64,000 nt of DNA from Gammaproteobacteria bacterium (lineage in GTDB: Bacteria > Pseudomonadota > Gammaproteobacteria > Chromatiales > Chromatiaceae): contig RZZN01000006.1 of the NCBI GenBank assembly GCA_009929855.1, forward strand, positions 1 to 64,000, written 5' to 3'. Numbering within the stretch: position 1 is the first letter of the stretch; every line of letters starts with the position of its first letter. Positions 31,529 to 42,555 of the stretch are shown in pieces. The position numbers were made by a program, and so were the translations under genes. The notes under the pieces were generated by a model. That model saw only the letters and a program-made list of their open reading frames with translations, searched no databases and had not been told where the DNA came from.

Positions 31529-31631
31529 GCCTTGTCTCCTGGGTTCAGTGTTGGAGAGAACTCTGGTCTTGCCACGGCAGGGCCGCGTCGATCACCCCGA
31601 CAATGACCTCAGGGGATCGGACCATCGTGAA

Positions 31632-32549
31632 TCATATCAATCGTTTCGGCTGCACCCGACCGTCGTCTCTGATGCTGCCGACCCCGATGAAGTGACTGGA
31701 CGGGTCATAGAGTCGCACCAGACCATCGGTCGGGGCCTGCGGCACCAGCACGGCCTGGCCCTGGCTCAGATAGAAGGCCGCATCGGCCGAGAGACGCACC
31801 ATCGGCCAATGGCCCAGCGCGCTGTCGAGCGGCAACAACAAGGCATCGAGCGCCGCCTGATCGCCCTGCTCGGCCAGCGCCTCGACCTGCTCGAGTGACA
31901 CGAAGCCTCCCTCGGATTCGAGATAGGGTCCGACCGCGGTGCGCCGCAGCCCGCTGACATGGGCGCCACAGCCGAGTGCGCGACCGATATCCTCGGCCAA
32001 GGTCCGCACATAAGTCCCCTTGGAGCAGTGCACGTCGAGCAGGATCTCGGGCGAGTCGATCGCCACGATCTCCAAGGCGAAGATGTACACCTGACGCGGC
32101 TCGCGCTCGACCTCCAGACCTTGGCGCGCCAGCTTGTACAGACGCTGACCCTGGTGCTTGACGGCCGAGTGCATGGGAGGCAGTTGCTCGATCGGACCGG
32201 TGAACGCGGGGAGCACCTCGCGGACACGTTGCTCGTCGACCCCCTCGACCGGTGCGGTCGCGATCACCTCGCCCTCGGCATCGGCGGTGCTCGTGGTGAT
32301 GCCGAGACGCACACGCACCCGGTAGCGCTTGTCCGCGTCCAGGAGATAGGCCGAGAACTTGGTGGCATCTCCCAGACAGCAGGGCAGCAGACCGGTGGCC
32401 AATGGATCGAGGCTACCGGTATGTCCGGCCTTCGCGGCGCGATAGGCGCGCTTCACGCGCTGGAGCGCGTCGTTCGAGCTCAAGCTCAGCGGCTTGTCCA
32501 ACAATAGGATGCCGGTGACATCCCGACCAACTTGACGGCGACGTGCCAT
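31632..32549 (-). CDS. truB: tRNA pseudouridine(55) synthase TruB
   Basis: A 305-residue enzyme that makes pseudouridine 55 in the tRNA T-loop. The catalytic Asp is in GHTGSLDPLATGLLP; KLARQGLEVERE and KGTYVRTLAEDIG are further TruB motifs. A PUA-like C-terminus is present. Only five bases separate it from rbfA, in the standard operon order. Confidence 0.97.
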   Translation of the reverse strand: MARRRQVGRDVTGILLLDKPLSLSSNDALQRVKRAYRAAKAGHTGSLDPLATGLLPCCLGDATKFSAYLLDADKRYRVRVRLGITTSTADAEGEVIATAPVEGVDEQRVREVLPAFTGPIEQLPPMHSAVKHQGQRLYKLARQGLEVEREPRQVYIFALEIVAIDSPEILLDVHCSKGTYVRTLAEDIGRALGCGAHVSGLRRTAVGPYLESEGGFVSLEQVEALAEQGDQAALDALLLPLDSALGHWPMVRLSADAAFYLSQGQAVLVPQAPTDGLVRLYDPSSHFIGVGSIRDDGRVQPKRLI

Positions 32550-32554
32550 GACTT

Positions 32555-32944
32555 CTAGCGCTCCTCGTCGGGATCCAGTGGCCGGGCGGACTCGGCCGAT
32601 CCGACCGCCCGGGTGATCAGGGCCGCGAGACGCTCGCCATGGCCGATCGATTCATCGAATACGAAATGTAGCTGCGGGACGGTGCGCAGACTCACGCGTT
32701 GCGCCAAGGCATGGCGGAGAAATCCAGCCAACCGGCCATTGAGCAGGCGCGCCTGCTCCGTGGCCGACTCGTCCGACGGAAAACAGGTGAAGAAGACCTT
32801 GGCATGTGCCAGATCACGTGTGACCCTCACCTCGTGGATCGTGATGTCTCCGAGCCGTGGATCCTTGACCTCGTCGCGCACCAGTACCGCAAGCTCGCGC
32901 TTGAGCTCGGCGCCGATGCGCTCTGTGCGAGCGAATTCCTTCAT
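32555..32944 (-). CDS. rbfA: Ribosome-binding factor A
   Basis: A 129-residue KH-fold protein needed for 30S maturation. Typical segments: RTERIGAELKRELAVLVRDEVKDPR, VTRDLAHAKVFFTCF, RTVPQLHFVFDESIGHGERL. I use ATG 32944; an in-frame TTG two codons upstream gives the longer frame. It is 21 bp downstream of infB. Confidence 0.95.
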   Translation of the reverse strand: MKEFARTERIGAELKRELAVLVRDEVKDPRLGDITIHEVRVTRDLAHAKVFFTCFPSDESATEQARLLNGRLAGFLRHALAQRVSLRTVPQLHFVFDESIGHGERLAALITRAVGSAESARPLDPDEER

Positions 32945-32965
32945 GTGCAACCCACCGCGACAGGA

Positions 32966-35740
32966 TCAGACCTCACGCGCGCGCTCGGTCCGCTCGAACA
33001 CCTCGATCTGGTCACCGGGACGCACGTCATTGTAGTTCTTGACGCCAATGCCGCACTCGATGCCCGCCTTGACCTCGCTCACGTCTTCCTTGAAGCGGCG
33101 CAGCGACTCGAGCGCACCCTCGTAGATGACGACATTGTTGCGCAGCACCCGGATGGGGTTGTTGCGCTTGATCGTGCCCTCGGTGACCAGACAGCCGGCG
33201 ATCGCGCCGAACTTCGACGAGCGGAAGACGTCGCGCACCTGCGCCAGCCCGATGATCTCCTCGGTCACGATCGGACTGAGCAGACCAGCGATGGCCTTCT
33301 TCACATCATCGATCAGCTCGTAGATGACACTGTAGTAGCGCAGGTCGAGCCCCTTCTCCTCGATCACCCGGCGCGCCGCGCCGTCGGCGCGCACATTGAA
33401 GCCGAGCAGGATCGCGTTGGAGGTCACCGCCAGGTTGGCATCGGACTCGGTGATCCCGCCAACCCCGGCGGCCACCAGCACGACCTTGACCTCATCGTTG
33501 GTCAGCTTGACCAGACTCTCCTTCAATGCCTCCAGGCTGCCCTGCACGTCGGCCTTGACAATGAGGTTGACGCTCTTCTGCTCACCATCCTTGAGCTGGG
33601 AGAAGAGCTGATCGAGACTGACCCCGCGCTGCTCGTCGATGCGGCTCTGCCGCGACCGCGCCGAGCGCAGATCGGCGACCTCGCGCGCGCGCCGCTCGTC
33701 GGCCACCGCCATCACATCATCGCCGGCATTGGGGGTGCCCGAGAGCCCCAGGACCTGGACCGGGATCGAGGGTCCAGCCGCCTCGACCGAGGCCCCCGAC
33801 TCATCGAACATCGCCCGCACGCGCCCATACTCACCGCCACTGACGATGATGTCGCCGCGGCGCAGGGTGCCGGATTGCACCAGCAAGGTCGCGACCGGGC
33901 CGCGTCCCTTGTCGAGGCTGGATTCGACGATGGTGCCGCGCGCGGGACCATCGATCGGGGCTCTCAGCTCGAGAACCTCGGATTGCAGCAGGATGGCGTC
34001 GAGCAGATCGTCGATCCCGGTCCCGGCCTTCGCCGACACCTTGACCATCATGGTCTCACCGCCCCATTCCTCGGCGACGATCTCATGCTGGGTCAGCTCT
34101 TGCATGACCTTGTCGGCATTGGCATCGGGCTTGTCCATCTTGTTGATGGCGACGATCACGGGAACACCCGAGGCACGCGCGTGCTGGATGGCCTCGACCG
34201 TCTGGGGCATGACACCATCGTCGGCGGCCACCACCAGGATCACGATATCCGTGACCTTGGCGCCACGCGCGCGCATCGCCGAGAAGGCGGCGTGACCCGG
34301 CGTATCCAGGAAGGACACCGTCCCCTTCGGTGTCTTGACATGATAGGCACCGATGTGTTGTGTGATCCCGCCGGCCTCGCCGGAGGCGACGCGCGTGCGA
34401 CGGATATAGTCCAGCAGCGAGGTCTTGCCATGATCGACATGGCCCATGATGGTCACGACCGGCGGACGTGGCTGGAGCTCCGCCTGATCGACCTGCTCCT
34501 GCACCTCCTCGAGCAGCATGCCCTCGGCATCGCGCTCATCGGCGACGATCGCCGTGTGCCCAAGCTCCTCGACCACGATGGTCGCCGTGTCACGATCGAG
34601 CAGTTGATTGATGGTGACCATCATGCCCTGCTTGAACAGCTCACGGATCACCTCGGAGGCCTTGACCGACATCCGCCCGGCCAAATCGCCGACCGAGATC
34701 GCTTCGGGGATCTCCACCTCGCGAACGATCGGAGCGGTCGGCCGCTGGAAGACGTGCTTATCCTGAAGCTGTGGCTTGGTCGTCTTACGCTTGCGGCGCA
34801 GTCCCCGCCCGGTAACCCCGCCTCCATCGATCTCCTCGTACTCGGCCCGAGGCGAAAGATCGGCATCGCGACCACGCAAGCCATCCTTGCGCACGGCCTT
34901 CTTGGCTGGACGATCCTTCTCGACGACCTCGGGCGGCTTCTTGACCGGCTTCTTGGGCTTCGCCGGCTCGGCGCGCGGCACGCCCCCGGCAATCGGCGGC
35001 GCCTCGGCCGTGCGCTCCTCACCCTCCAAGCCAGTCTCGGCTGGGGCAATCTCCTCGCGGCTACGCGTCAACTCGGCCTCGGCGGCCAAGCGGGCAGACT
35101 CCTGCTCGGCACGCTCGGCCTCGGCGCGTCGCCGCGCCTGCTCCTCGAGTCGGCGCGCTTCCTCCTGCTCACGCAGACGCCGCGCCTGCACCTCCTGCTC
35201 CTCCTGCTCGGCGAGCCGGCGGGCCTCTTGCTCGGCGCGCATGGACTCGAGCTCGGCACGGCGGCGCGCGCCGTCTTGCAGACGCGCGCTACTGGCCTGG
35301 CTCAGTCGCTCGCGCACTGGTCGCGGGCGCTCGGCCGGGGGACGCTGAGGGGGGGCGCCAGCTGCCGCGGTGGTGTTCGCGGGCTCATCCGCACGCTTGA
35401 CATAGGTTCGTTTGCGGCGCACCTCGACACTCACCGTTTTTCCTCGAGTCGCGGGGGTGGGCCGCGCCACGCCACTCCCGCGCGCAGGCGTGGCGGCGGG
35501 CTGACGCAGCTCACTGACCGATTTGCGCTTGAGCGTGACCTGTCCAGGACCCGTGGCCACGTCGCCATCGGCCTTTCCGTGACTGCGTCGCAGATAACCG
35601 AGCAGTTGAAGTTTCTCCTGCTCGGTCAGCGTGGCGTCGGCGCTATCGGCGCTGATGCCGGCCTCACTCAATTGACTGAGCAGACGCTCGACCGGAATAC
35701 CGACCGTAGAGGCGAGTTGTTTGACCGTGACTTCGCTCAT
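32966..35740 (-). CDS. infB: Translation initiation factor IF-2
   Basis: A 924-residue GTPase that positions initiator tRNA. It has an IF2 N-terminal domain at about 1-50 ([19 protein letters not shown]), a long charged Ala/Arg/Glu-rich linker (about 90-280) and a second N-domain ([23 protein letters not shown]). G1 [12 protein letters not shown] is near residue 432, followed by [13 protein letters not shown] and the C-terminal domains. Length is long but normal for gammaproteobacteria. Confidence 0.97.
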   Translation of the reverse strand: MSEVTVKQLASTVGIPVERLLSQLSEAGISADSADATLTEQEKLQLLGYLRRSHGKADGDVATGPGQVTLKRKSVSELRQPAATPARGSGVARPTPATRGKTVSVEVRRKRTYVKRADEPANTTAAAGAPPQRPPAERPRPVRERLSQASSARLQDGARRRAELESMRAEQEARRLAEQEEQEVQARRLREQEEARRLEEQARRRAEAERAEQESARLAAEAELTRSREEIAPAETGLEGEERTAEAPPIAGGVPRAEPAKPKKPVKKPPEVVEKDRPAKKAVRKDGLRGRDADLSPRAEYEEIDGGGVTGRGLRRKRKTTKPQLQDKHVFQRPTAPIVREVEIPEAISVGDLAGRMSVKASEVIRELFKQGMMVTINQLLDRDTATIVVEELGHTAIVADERDAEGMLLEEVQEQVDQAELQPRPPVVTIMGHVDHGKTSLLDYIRRTRVASGEAGGITQHIGAYHVKTPKGTVSFLDTPGHAAFSAMRARGAKVTDIVILVVAADDGVMPQTVEAIQHARASGVPVIVAINKMDKPDANADKVMQELTQHEIVAEEWGGETMMVKVSAKAGTGIDDLLDAILLQSEVLELRAPIDGPARGTIVESSLDKGRGPVATLLVQSGTLRRGDIIVSGGEYGRVRAMFDESGASVEAAGPSIPVQVLGLSGTPNAGDDVMAVADERRAREVADLRSARSRQSRIDEQRGVSLDQLFSQLKDGEQKSVNLIVKADVQGSLEALKESLVKLTNDEVKVVLVAAGVGGITESDANLAVTSNAILLGFNVRADGAARRVIEEKGLDLRYYSVIYELIDDVKKAIAGLLSPIVTEEIIGLAQVRDVFRSSKFGAIAGCLVTEGTIKRNNPIRVLRNNVVIYEGALESLRRFKEDVSEVKAGIECGIGVKNYNDVRPGDQIEVFERTERAREV

Positions 35741-35758
35741 AGGCTGACCTTCTCTCCT

Positions 35759-37261
<1,503 letters not shown>

Positions 37262-37354
37262 TCCACCTTAATCCGACTCACAAGGACCCAGCGCGCATCC
37301 CGCCGCGGATCCGGGAAGGCATTCACCGACGGCACGGCACACCGTCAGGCCTCT

Positions 37355-37813
37355 TCACCAGACCGGGACCAGGCGCGCAATCTCGATCCGCTCCAGCGGG
37401 ATCGACCAACATCGCCCATCCGCCTCGAGCTCGACGACCTCATTCACGCATCCCCTGAGCTCACCCTCGATGTTGCGGCGACCGTCGATCTTCTCGATCA
37501 GCCTGACCCGCACGCGTGACCCGACGAAGCGCTCGAAATGGCGTGCAAAGACCAGCGGCCGATCCAAGCCTGGCGACGAGACCTCCAGGTCATAGCGACC
37601 GGGTAGTGGATCCTCGACGTCGAGCACAGCGCTCAATTGCTCGCTGACATCGGCGCAATCATCGAGACCGACCCCGCCCTCTCGGTCGATGTAGACTCGC
37701 AGGGTCGCACCACTCGCCCCGCGCTGAAAATACTCCACACCCACGAGGTCATAGCCCATCGGCTCGACGACACGACTCACCAAGGTGCTGAGCCGACTGC
37801 GTGCAGGCTCCAT
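37355..37813 (-). CDS. rimP: Ribosome maturation factor RimP
   Basis: A 152-residue 30S assembly factor. Signature segments are GYDLVGVEYF, DDCADVSEQLSAVLDVEDP and LEVSSPGLDRPL. I start at ATG 37813, where the alignable family sequence (EPARSRLSTLVSRVV) begins; ATG 37828 in the same frame is possible. It is the first gene of the operon running to pnp. Confidence 0.94.
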   Translation of the reverse strand: MEPARSRLSTLVSRVVEPMGYDLVGVEYFQRGASGATLRVYIDREGGVGLDDCADVSEQLSAVLDVEDPLPGRYDLEVSSPGLDRPLVFARHFERFVGSRVRVRLIEKIDGRRNIEGELRGCVNEVVELEADGRCWSIPLERIEIARLVPVW

Positions 37814-37928
37814 ACTCTCGGCCCTCATAAATGAAAATTGGGCCAGCGGCCCAACGATCGTCATCCTCGTCCCGAGGCAACCCAGGAGCATGCGCCAGTC
37901 AGGCAGCCGTGATCCGAGACGCCCAAAG

Positions 37929-37951
37929 AAAAAAACCCCATCGAAGGGGTT
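37929..37951 (-). terminator. Strong intrinsic terminator upstream of rimP
   Basis: The stem AACCCC/GGGGTT (37934-37939 with 37946-37951) has a 6-base loop and, on the minus strand, runs into a tract of seven T. The nearest minus-strand gene ends at 38303, 350 bp away, so this terminates either a long 3' UTR or an unannotated RNA. Confidence 0.85.
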
Positions 37952-38302
37952 CTATGGAAGGCTGGCCTTCAAGGATCCCATGGACCGCTCACATCAAAGC
38001 CACTGAAGTGTATCCGCTCCAGTCGCCATCCGCAATAGCGCGATCCCCGCTGAGCCTTTGCATTCGCCCCACCGCGCGGCTTCGGCAAGGATCGGCCAGC
38101 AGTCCAGGCTGCATGCCTGTGCCCCAGCCGGGACTGCTGGCCGAATGCTTGTGCCACGAAGCGCGCCCCATCGTCTCGAGCGCGCCCGAGCCGACACGAG
38201 CGCGGTGAGATTCGCTTGGCTCAACCCCGTCGCGGACGGGCGACAGGGTCGAGGCGTCACGCCGACAGGCGCGTGACCGACAATGGGCTCAGCGTCTGCG
38301 GA
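37952..38302 (-). ncRNA. Structured non-coding stretch, possible small RNA
   Basis: This 351-bp gap ends in a strong terminator on the minus strand. It contains a perfect 14-bp inverted repeat (38092-38105 with 38131-38144), with a nested 4-bp stem inside (38106-38109 with 38115-38118). The short open frames across it have no convincing ribosome binding site. It matches no RNA family I can recall (not tRNA, 6S RNA or tmRNA). The 5' end cannot be placed. It could equally be the long untranslated end of the gene upstream. Confidence 0.35.
38092..38144. repeat. 14-bp perfect inverted repeat with nested stem
   Basis: The outer arms 38092-38105 (tcggccagcagtcc) and 38131-38144 are exact reverse complements, enclosing 25 bases that contain a further aggc/gcct stem. 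No other copy was noticed in the window. Confidence 0.75.
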
Positions 38303-39292
38303 TCATCGCATTGGCGGATAGGGATAGGCGCCTTGCCCATAGCCGGGGGCATAACCCGGAGCCGGGGCATAACCCGGGGTTGGGGCGTAGGCCGGCCCGC
38401 CATAGCCTGGCACATAGCCAGGATAGACACCGCCCCGCGGGGGCAGCTGGGCCGGCTGCTGTTGCCAATACTCGCGCGCACGCTGCTCGGCGGCGCGCTG
38501 CATGGCCTCGTGGTCGGCCTGCATCTGGGCACGCTGTTGCGCATAGGGACCCTGCGTCGGATAGAGAGGCGCCGCTGGCGGCAGTGCCGGAGGCGCGGCA
38601 GGCATTGCGAGATCCACTGGCGGAGCAGCTTCAGTCGCGACGGGCGCCGCGCCACCCACGACGGATCCAGCCGGGGCGACACCCTGCTCCTGGCGCATGA
38701 GCGTCTCGGCGAAGACGGTCGCCTCAGCCTCGGTCACTGGGATCGGCGCGGGGGTCTTGGGCGCCGAGCTCACCTCGGGCGCGACACCGCTTGGTTGCGC
38801 GGTGCCATGAGCCATCGGCAGTGGCGCATAATGACGCTCGAAGCCCGGCGTCTGTGGTGCCGCAGCAGGTGGAGCGGCGACCGCGGCCTCGGCCGATGCG
38901 GCGACCGCGGGCTCGCTCGGCACCGCCAGCGCGGGCTCGACCGCCGGCGGCGCATCGGCGGCGGGCGCCGACCCCGTCCATTCCTGAACCTTGCTCACGA
39001 CGAAATCGACACCCGCCGAGCCGGCCGAGATCGCCTCGCCGATGAAGACCTCGGCCGAATCAGCGAATTCGCCGACTTGCTCGAGCACTCGATCCAGGCC
39101 GCTCGACTCCTCGGCAGGCGCGGCAAGCGTGGCGGCGCCCGCATCAGTGCTCGATGACGACGCGACAGTCGTGACTTCTCGGTCCAGAGAGCTGAGATAG
39201 AGATAACCGAAGGCGATCACCACCGCCCACAAGGTGAGCTTGGTGACCCAGCCCAGGCCCGTTTGTTTCGATACGTTTTCCGCGGTCGCCAT
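38303..39292 (-). CDS. Ala/Pro-rich membrane-anchored protein with Gly-Tyr-Pro tail
   Basis: A 329-residue protein of unknown function. One N-terminal hydrophobic segment (about residues 17-34, LTLWAVVIAFGYLYL) follows a short charged start, so the bulk is probably periplasmic. Residues about 105-250 are low-complexity Ala/Pro. A short Gln-rich helix follows (about 260-290). The last 40 residues are degenerate GYAP/PGYG repeats ending GAYPYPPMR. The tail composition recalls the Gly/Tyr-rich sulfur globule proteins of this family of bacteria, but a direct link is speculation. It is a single gene on the minus strand. Confidence 0.72.
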   Translation of the reverse strand: MATAENVSKQTGLGWVTKLTLWAVVIAFGYLYLSSLDREVTTVASSSSTDAGAATLAAPAEESSGLDRVLEQVGEFADSAEVFIGEAISAGSAGVDFVVSKVQEWTGSAPAADAPPAVEPALAVPSEPAVAASAEAAVAAPPAAAPQTPGFERHYAPLPMAHGTAQPSGVAPEVSSAPKTPAPIPVTEAEATVFAETLMRQEQGVAPAGSVVGGAAPVATEAAPPVDLAMPAAPPALPPAAPLYPTQGPYAQQRAQMQADHEAMQRAAEQRAREYWQQQPAQLPPRGGVYPGYVPGYGGPAYAPTPGYAPAPGYAPGYGQGAYPYPPMR

Positions 39293-39353
39293 TGAAAAGC
39301 TCCTGGAGAGACAGAGGGCAGATCGATGATGATATCAGAATGTCATGATGTAC

Positions 39354-40121
39354 TTACAAGGACCTCAGGCGCAAGTCTCGATCAAGCATGCCCGCCAGCG
39401 CCCGAAGCGTCGACTCGACCCGTCCAGCGCAGGCCGACAGATTCGCCTCGATCTCTTCAATGCGGATCTGATCGGCTCCCTTGCCGGCGGCCCAATTGAC
39501 GACGAAGGCAAGACTGGCGTAGCAAAGCCCGAGCTCACGCGCGATGGCGGCCTCCGGCATCCCAGTCATGCCCACGAGGTCACAGCCATCTCGTTCGAGC
39601 CGGGCGATCTCGGCGCTCGTCTCGAGCCGCGGTCCTTGGGTCGCCCCATAGACCCCGCGGTCAACGGCGGGCTGACCAGTCTGGGCACAGGCACGCAGCA
39701 AGACTTCACGCAGATCATCACAGTAGGGTGTGGTCATATCATGATGCTCGAGCCCCTCGGCATCGCTGTCGTAGATGGTATGGGCGCGACCATGGGTGTA
39801 ATCGATGATGTCGTGCGGCACGACCAGGGTCAGTGGACCGTAACGCTCGCCGATCCCGCCGACCGCGGCGAGTCCGATCACTCGGGTTGCGCCCGCGGCA
39901 CGCAATGCCCAGAGGTTGGCGCGGTAATTCACACGATGTGGCGCCAGTCGATGGCCGACTCCATGGCGGGGCAGGAAGAGAATCTCGGCACCGTCCAGTC
40001 CGCCTCGCAGAATCGGCGCCGAGGTCTCGCCATATGGCGTGTCCATGGCATGCGACTCGATCGGCTCGAGACTGGCGAAGCTCGAAAACCCGGATCCCCC
40101 AACGATTGCCAAGAGTGTCAT
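39354..40121 (-). CDS. S-methyl-5'-thioinosine phosphorylase (MTAP/PNP family)
   Basis: A 255-residue nucleoside phosphorylase. Motifs: IVGGSGF at the phosphate site, LPRHGVGHRLAPHRVNYRAN, VIGLAAVGGIGERYGPL and VYGATQGPRLETSAEI, then DLVGMTGMPEA. The last differs from the human MTAP site in the way seen in bacterial methylthioinosine phosphorylases. With hpt nearby it would turn methylthioinosine into hypoxanthine for salvage. Strict MTA phosphorylase activity is the main alternative. Confidence 0.85.
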   Translation of the reverse strand: MTLLAIVGGSGFSSFASLEPIESHAMDTPYGETSAPILRGGLDGAEILFLPRHGVGHRLAPHRVNYRANLWALRAAGATRVIGLAAVGGIGERYGPLTLVVPHDIIDYTHGRAHTIYDSDAEGLEHHDMTTPYCDDLREVLLRACAQTGQPAVDRGVYGATQGPRLETSAEIARLERDGCDLVGMTGMPEAAIARELGLCYASLAFVVNWAAGKGADQIRIEEIEANLSACAGRVESTLRALAGMLDRDLRLRSL

Positions 40122-40147
40122 GCTGATACCGCGGTCCTGATCGATTC

Positions 40148-40171
40148 AAAAAAAGGCGCCTTGCGGCGCCC
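40148..40171 (-). terminator. Intrinsic terminator after the hemerythrin gene
   Basis: On the minus strand GGCGCC pairs with GGCGCC (40155-40160 with 40165-40170) around a 4-base loop, followed by seven T. It starts 27 bp after the hemerythrin stop. Confidence 0.87.
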
Positions 40172-40197
40172 TGCTTGCCGTGCGCTGAAACGCCAGG

Positions 40198-40674
40198 CTA
40201 AACCTGTGGCGAGTGCCTAGCACCGCTCCGCCGAATGTCCGAGAAGAGACCGATCTCGACCAATTTCGGCAATAACACCTGCTCCTCACGCTCGACACGC
40301 TTTTCAACCATTTCGAACATTTCGTGTGTTTCACGGAGAAACTCTTCCGTGAAATTGAAATCGCAATTCTTGAGCCAGCGCCTGTGATAATCGTCGAAGG
40401 CCTTGCGCAATGGCTTCTCTCCACTGATGAAGCCCCAGGCAATCGACTTCACCCGGGCATCCTCGTGGATCAAGAGACTCGGATAGAGCGCTCGATCCTC
40501 CTCGGCCAGGTGGCGACGGACACGCGTGCCCAGGTCGCAGAGCAGCTCATAGGCGGTCCTGGCGTTCGGGCGGATACGCAGCTGCTCGGGCGTGAGCAGC
40601 GACCTGAGGTCTTCGATCATCTGGCGCAGCTCGTGATGCGTGTGACGATAACTTTCCAAGCTCTGCGTGTGCAT
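40198..40674 (-). CDS. Hemerythrin HHE-domain protein
   Basis: A 158-residue all-helical protein that should bind a non-haem diiron centre. Candidate ligands lie in YRHTHHEL, RRHLAEEDRALYP, FDDYHRRW and REEQVLLPKL. Family members bind oxygen or nitric oxide or protect iron centres. It has its own terminator and a plausible promoter about 130 bp upstream, so it is a single-gene unit. Oxygen handling in a mostly anaerobic phototroph is the likely context, by inference. Confidence 0.85.
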   Translation of the reverse strand: MHTQSLESYRHTHHELRQMIEDLRSLLTPEQLRIRPNARTAYELLCDLGTRVRRHLAEEDRALYPSLLIHEDARVKSIAWGFISGEKPLRKAFDDYHRRWLKNCDFNFTEEFLRETHEMFEMVEKRVEREEQVLLPKLVEIGLFSDIRRSGARHSPQV

Positions 40675-40805
40675 CGATCATCCTCCAATTCGTTATTCAT
40701 CCAGTCAGCGACAGCACGCCACGGCATCGAGTTGCCGGGCGTCGACGCTCGGGTCATGGTTGCGGGTCAGCAGGACATCGGCCCCAGTCGGGCGCGCCTC
40801 TCGGA

Positions 40806-40832
40806 TGTATAACAAAACCACTCTGGAGTCAA
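40806..40832 (-). promoter_or_regulatory. Candidate promoter of the hemerythrin gene
   Basis: On the minus strand TTGACT (40827-40832) and TATACA (40806-40811) are separated by 15 bp, a short spacer. The pair lies at the edge of an unusually AT-rich patch (about 40805-40875) that also holds a catat/atatg inverted repeat. It is 130 bp before the hemerythrin start. Confidence 0.4.
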
Positions 40833-40885
40833 AATGCATATGATTATATGTCTTTTTTAACAGATACTTAATTGCCAGACTGGTT

Positions 40886-41437
40886 TCAGATATCAGCCTC
40901 CGCCACGGCATAGATCCCGGGCGCATTGCGGAAATAATTCCGATAATCGAGGCCATATCCATAGAGATACCGGTCCGGCACCTCGACCCCGACGATATCG
41001 GCCTCGCACTCGTGCGCGCGATCCTTGGCGACGAGCACCGCGCTATGCACGCTCAAGGCCCCATCGGCATGACAGGCATCGATGACATGGCGGAGGGTCG
41101 TCCCCTCGTCCAAGACATCGTCGAGCACCAGGATGTGCTCACCGCGGATGGCCGCGGATGGCCGATAGAGCCAATGCAGCTCGCCGCCGCGGGTGTCGCC
41201 TCGATATCGGCTGGCGTGGATGTAGTCGACACGCAGCTGAAAGCTCAGGCGCGGCAGCAGCAGGCCGGACACGAAAACAGCGCCCGTCATGACACAGAGC
41301 ACGAGCGGATCCTTGCCGGCCAGACGCTCGGTGACCGCCTGCGCCATGCGCTCGAGCGCCGCATCGATGCCATCGGCGGTCACCAGACATTCCGACCGCG
41401 CGGCAACCGCGTCATAGTGGTGAGGATCAAGCTTCAT
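40886..41437 (-). CDS. hpt: Hypoxanthine-guanine phosphoribosyltransferase
   Basis: A 183-residue type I phosphoribosyltransferase. The PRPP motif is LVLDDVLDEGTTL; VCVMTGAVFVSGLLLP-like and IVGVEVPDRYLYGYGLDY segments match the purine-binding side. The start at 41437 has CGGAGAA five bases upstream and overlaps the 3' end of nagZ by 11 bases. It would convert hypoxanthine from methylthioinosine breakdown to IMP. Confidence 0.9.
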   Translation of the reverse strand: MKLDPHHYDAVAARSECLVTADGIDAALERMAQAVTERLAGKDPLVLCVMTGAVFVSGLLLPRLSFQLRVDYIHASRYRGDTRGGELHWLYRPSAAIRGEHILVLDDVLDEGTTLRHVIDACHADGALSVHSAVLVAKDRAHECEADIVGVEVPDRYLYGYGLDYRNYFRNAPGIYAVAEADI

Positions 41438-42512
41438 GCGGTTTCTCCGGATCGGTGGGATCGACGAGCCCCAACGCGAGTGTTTCGAGACCCTCCAGCA
41501 GGGCCACCTGCTGGATGCCCCGCTGCCATTGCGCCCGCTCGGGCAGACGCGCGCGGTCATAGCGTCCACGCCCATGCATGCGCAGTAGACGCAGCTCCGC
41601 GGCCGGATCGAGCGCATCGGCGAAGGCCTCCAAGACCGCGATCGCCGCCGGCCGATCATTGCAGACCAAGAGCATGTCACATCCGGCAGTGGCCGCCGCG
41701 CGCGCGCGCTCGACAGAGCCACCGCCAGCCGCGGCCGCGCCCATGCTCAGATCGTCACTGAAGATCACCCCCTGGAAACCGAGACGGTCTCGCAGGATCT
41801 CGCGCAGCCAGACACTGGAGAAGCCAGCGGCCCGGGCATCGACACGCGGGTAGCTCACGTGGGCCGGCATGATCGCCTCCAACGCATGCTCGATCAAGCG
41901 CGCGAACGGCACCAGATCCTCCATCTCCAGCTCGGCGTAGCCGCGCGGATCGACTGGCAAGGCCAGGTGCGAATCCACGGCGACACCGCCATGACCAGGA
42001 AAGTGCTTGCCCACCGCCGGCATCCCGGCGCCGCGCACCCCAGCGAGCCATGCCAAACCAAGATCACCAACCTCGCGCGCACTGGCCCCGAACGCACGAT
42101 CACCCACCACCGCGCTCAAGCCACGATCCAAGTCGAGCACGGGGGCGAAGCTGAAATCGATCCCCACCGAGCGCAGCTCCGCCGCCATGAGCCAGGCGAC
42201 CGCCTCGCAGGCCGCGCGCCCCCGCGCGGGATCACGCCGATACAGCCCGGCAAAGTGCCCGGCCGGTGGCAGTCTAGTGAAACCCTCGCGAAACCGCTGG
42301 ACCCTGCCACCCTCCTGGTCGACCCCGATCAAGAGCGCGGGCTCGCGCAACGCATGAATGGAGGCGGTCAGCTCGATCATCTGCGCGGGCGAGTGATAGT
42401 TGCGGGCAAACAGGATGACCCCACCCACGGCCGGGTGACACAGCACCTCACGGTCCTCTGCATCGAGCGACGTTCCACCGATGTCCAGCATCACAGGCCC
42501 CAGCCCCACCAT
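41427..42512 (-). CDS. nagZ: Beta-N-acetylhexosaminidase NagZ
   Basis: A 361-residue cytosolic glycosidase of family GH3, which removes N-acetylglucosamine from anhydromuropeptides. GVDQEGGRVQRF and GKHFPGHGGVAVDSHLALP (catalytic His loop) are present, and FSDDLSMGA holds the nucleophile Asp. The single-domain length is normal. The overlap with hpt implies coupled translation. Confidence 0.95.
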   Translation of the reverse strand: MVGLGPVMLDIGGTSLDAEDREVLCHPAVGGVILFARNYHSPAQMIELTASIHALREPALLIGVDQEGGRVQRFREGFTRLPPAGHFAGLYRRDPARGRAACEAVAWLMAAELRSVGIDFSFAPVLDLDRGLSAVVGDRAFGASAREVGDLGLAWLAGVRGAGMPAVGKHFPGHGGVAVDSHLALPVDPRGYAELEMEDLVPFARLIEHALEAIMPAHVSYPRVDARAAGFSSVWLREILRDRLGFQGVIFSDDLSMGAAAAGGGSVERARAAATAGCDMLLVCNDRPAAIAVLEAFADALDPAAELRLLRMHGRGRYDRARLPERAQWQRGIQQVALLEGLETLALGLVDPTDPEKPHEA

Positions 42513-42555
42513 CTCACCTCCGCGACAACACCGCCTTGACCATCAGGGTACGGGA

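Noticed and set aside
38142..38156. A sigma-54-like TGGCAC element on the minus strand in the structured gap
   Set aside because: The -12 part reads TTCG instead of TTGC, so the match is incomplete, and the element overlaps the inverted repeat.
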